Of a stretch of 5,670 bases of DNA, positions 4,219 through 5,670 are shown piece after piece. The stretch spans positions 1 to 5,670 of the forward strand of contig JAOUKG010000220.1 of NCBI GenBank assembly GCA_029882725.1. Reading direction: 5' to 3'. Below the pieces are notes generated by a model, which worked only from the letters and a program-made list of their open reading frames with translations, searched no databases and was not told the DNA's origin. How positions within the stretch are numbered: the stretch's first letter is position 1; each line of letters begins with the position of its first letter. Source of the DNA: Cyclobacteriaceae bacterium. GTDB taxonomy: Bacteria > Bacteroidota > Bacteroidia > Cytophagales > Cyclobacteriaceae. A program made the position numbers and the translations under genes.

Positions 4219-5670
4219 ATGTGGAAAACATTTTTACTTCCTGTTCTTTTTCTATTCGCATACCAATTTGGTTACAGCCAAAATGATAATGATATTAGAT
4301 TGGCCAATGAATATTACACTAAGGGTGAAGTAGAAAAGGCGAAAATTTTATACGAACAAATAGCCCACGATTTAAATAAGATTCCTCAAATTCATAATAA
4401 TTACTTTTATTTATTATTATCCACAAATGATTTCAAAACAGCCGAAAAGTATATAGAACGACTTATTAAAAAATTTTCCGGAAATCTTTATTACCGTTTG
4501 GATATGGGGCTTTTATATAAAGCCGAAAATAAAGAGGGGACAGCAGATAAATACTTCAAATCAATTATTGATGAAATAGCTACAAATGCCTATCTCGTAA
4601 GACATGCATCAAATTACTTCGTAACCAACCAGCTTCACGATTATTCAGTTTTGGCCTTTGCAAAAAGTAGATTGGTGCTACAAAATCCCTATTTATATAG
4701 TCTGGAGCTTGCTAATTTGCATAGAATCCTTGGAAATCGGGATAAAATGGTTGAAGAATATCTAAATTATATTACCAGTAATCCTTCCAATATCAGGTAC
4801 GTAAAAAATACACTTCAAAATTTACTAACTGAAACTGAAGAACTAGAAAGTCTTGAAAATTTACTCTATAGTAAAATACAAGATGATCCATCGAACACAG
4901 TATATCCTGAATTGCTCATTTGGGTAAATTTGCAACAAAAAAATTTTTACGGTGCATATATCCAAGCCAGAGCAATTGACAAGCGATTGCAGCAAGAAGG
5001 AAATAATTCTATTGATATAGGTATAATAGCCCTGGATAATGGAGATTTTAAAACGGCTTCCATTATATTTTCATGGATTGTGGAAAACTTTCAGGGAACT
5101 CAAAATTATTACAGGGCCCGAATGTACTTGATACAATCTTATGAAATGAGGGTTAAAAATAGTTATCCAGTAAATAAGGAAGAAATAAGAAAAGTTATTA
5201 ATGATTATCAAAAGTTAATAAGTGAACTAGGAAAAGATAAAAGTTCTCTGGATGCAATGAGAAATAAAGCGATCCTACATGCATTTTATATGGATGAAAA
5301 GGATTCAGCAATTTCTATATTGAATAAAGTTATAAATGCTCCTATAGGAAATGTAACTGTTAAATCACAATCTAAGCTGGATTTAGGAGATATATACCTA
5401 CTTCAGGGGGAATTTTGGGAATCTACTTTATTATATTCCCAAGTAGAAAAAGAAAGAAAAGAATCTCCATTAGCCTATGAAGCCAAATTGAAAAATGCCA
5501 AACTATCTTATTATCGCGGCGATTTTCTTTTAGCACAAGAGCACCTTGATATAATTAAAGAGGCAACTACCAGGGAAATAGCTAATGACGCAATGGACCT
5601 TAGTTTGTTAATTAAAGAAAATAGTGCATTTGATTCAACTGAAATGGCAATGAAAAGATATGCTGCAATA
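4219..5670 (+). CDS. Secreted tetratricopeptide-repeat (TPR) protein, 3'-truncated by window edge
   Basis: ATG 4219 opens a frame of 484 codons with no stop before the window ends. The nearest upstream in-frame stop is TAA 4186-4188, and no other ATG lies between it and 4219. No Shine-Dalgarno sequence is visible, usual for Bacteroidota. Residues 1-21 form a Sec signal peptide (Lys3, hydrophobic core 5-15, cleavage near GYSQ), with no lipobox Cys, so the protein should be periplasmic. The body is alpha-helical with degenerate TPR units. The clearest is at about 29-62 (ANEYYTKGEVEKAKILYEQI); others include about 140-170 and 270-300. Residues about 383-470 form a strongly patterned block (LGDIYLLQGEFWESTLLYSQ, then KNAKLSYYRGDFLLAQ and TTREIANDAMDLSLL) that I recognise from a conserved family of Bacteroidota TPR proteins, usually about 580-600 aa, so perhaps 100 residues are missing. 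TPRs serve as protein-protein scaffolds; the partner is unknown. The start codon overlaps a DnaA box and another exact box lies inside the gene. Confidence 0.9.
   Translation, partial: MWKTFLLPVLFLFAYQFGYSQNDNDIRLANEYYTKGEVEKAKILYEQIAHDLNKIPQIHNNYFYLLLSTNDFKTAEKYIERLIKKFSGNLYYRLDMGLLYKAENKEGTADKYFKSIIDEIATNAYLVRHASNYFVTNQLHDYSVLAFAKSRLVLQNPYLYSLELANLHRILGNRDKMVEEYLNYITSNPSNIRYVKNTLQNLLTETEELESLENLLYSKIQDDPSNTVYPELLIWVNLQQKNFYGAYIQARAIDKRLQQEGNNSIDIGIIALDNGDFKTASIIFSWIVENFQGTQNYYRARMYLIQSYEMRVKNSYPVNKEEIRKVINDYQKLISELGKDKSSLDAMRNKAILHAFYMDEKDSAISILNKVINAPIGNVTVKSQSKLDLGDIYLLQGEFWESTLLYSQVEKERKESPLAYEAKLKNAKLSYYRGDFLLAQEHLDIIKEATTREIANDAMDLSLLIKENSAFDSTEMAMKRYAAI
4220..4228 (-). promoter_or_regulatory. 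DnaA box over the TPR start codon (TTTTCCACA)
   Basis: The + strand reads TGTGGAAAA, which matches the relaxed consensus TTWTNCACA on the - strand. It begins at the second base of the ATG and covers codons 2-3 (Trp-Lys). It extends the origin cluster into the coding region and could let DnaA affect expression of the gene. Confidence 0.55.
4417..4425 (+). promoter_or_regulatory. Intragenic DnaA box, exact TTATCCACA
   Basis: An exact high-affinity box lies inside the TPR coding region, in the codons for Leu-Ser-Thr, preceded by an A/T-only run of at least 20 bases. It lies about 190 bases right of the box over the start codon and may be the right edge of the functional origin or an independent DnaA-titrating site. 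Confidence 0.6.

Noticed and set aside
5079..5087. TGTGGAAAA (TTTTCCACA on the minus strand) inside the TPR gene
   Set aside because: It matches the relaxed DnaA consensus, but it lies about 850 bases from the gap and a rough estimate gives about one such match by chance in a window of this size and composition.

Overview
The window is low-GC DNA. Hand counts give about 26% GC in a 600-base block of the third gene, about 30% in a block of the fourth, and about 21% in the non-coding gap. It carries four protein genes, all on the + strand, and looks like a chromosomal segment from a member of the Bacteroidota. The evidence for this is a short-signal lipoprotein with a bacterial Ig-like domain starting at a GGPKD.TPP motif, a TPR protein with a C-terminal block typical of that phylum, the near absence of Shine-Dalgarno sequences, and a possible TAnnTTTG promoter element. 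The class (Cytophagia, Flavobacteriia or a relative) cannot be fixed from the sequence alone.

Layout. Bases 1-1365 are the C-terminal three quarters of mnmG (gidA), the FAD-dependent tRNA wobble-uridine modification enzyme, cut by the left window edge. One base later comes a class I SAM-dependent methyltransferase with an N-terminal four-cysteine zinc-ribbon-like head (1367-2242). Overlapping it by 4 bases (GTGA) is a secreted lipoprotein with a Big_5-type Ig-like domain and a carboxypeptidase-regulatory-like domain (2239-3849). These three read as one operon. After a gap of about 370 bases, a secreted TPR-repeat protein starts at 4219 and runs off the right edge with no stop codon.

The most notable object is the gap at 3850-4218. 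It is about 79% A+T and densely studded with DnaA-box sequences: exact TTATCCACA and TTATACACA, several one-mismatch boxes, an inverted pair forming a 31-bp near-palindrome, and a directly abutting tandem pair. Further boxes lie over the start codon of the TPR gene and inside it. G/C skew on the + strand changes sign across the gap, C-rich in the lipoprotein gene and G-rich in the TPR gene. Together these make it a strong candidate for the chromosomal replication origin (oriC). A gidA/mnmG gene near the origin is a classical arrangement in gamma-proteobacteria. Here a methyltransferase and a lipoprotein gene stand between, and dnaA is not in the window.

If this is the origin, the mnmG operon is transcribed toward it, head-on to the leftward fork, while the TPR gene is co-directional with the rightward fork. 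The protein genes themselves are ordinary for the phylum. I see no transposon, CRISPR array, tRNA or rRNA, and no new defence or biosynthetic system.
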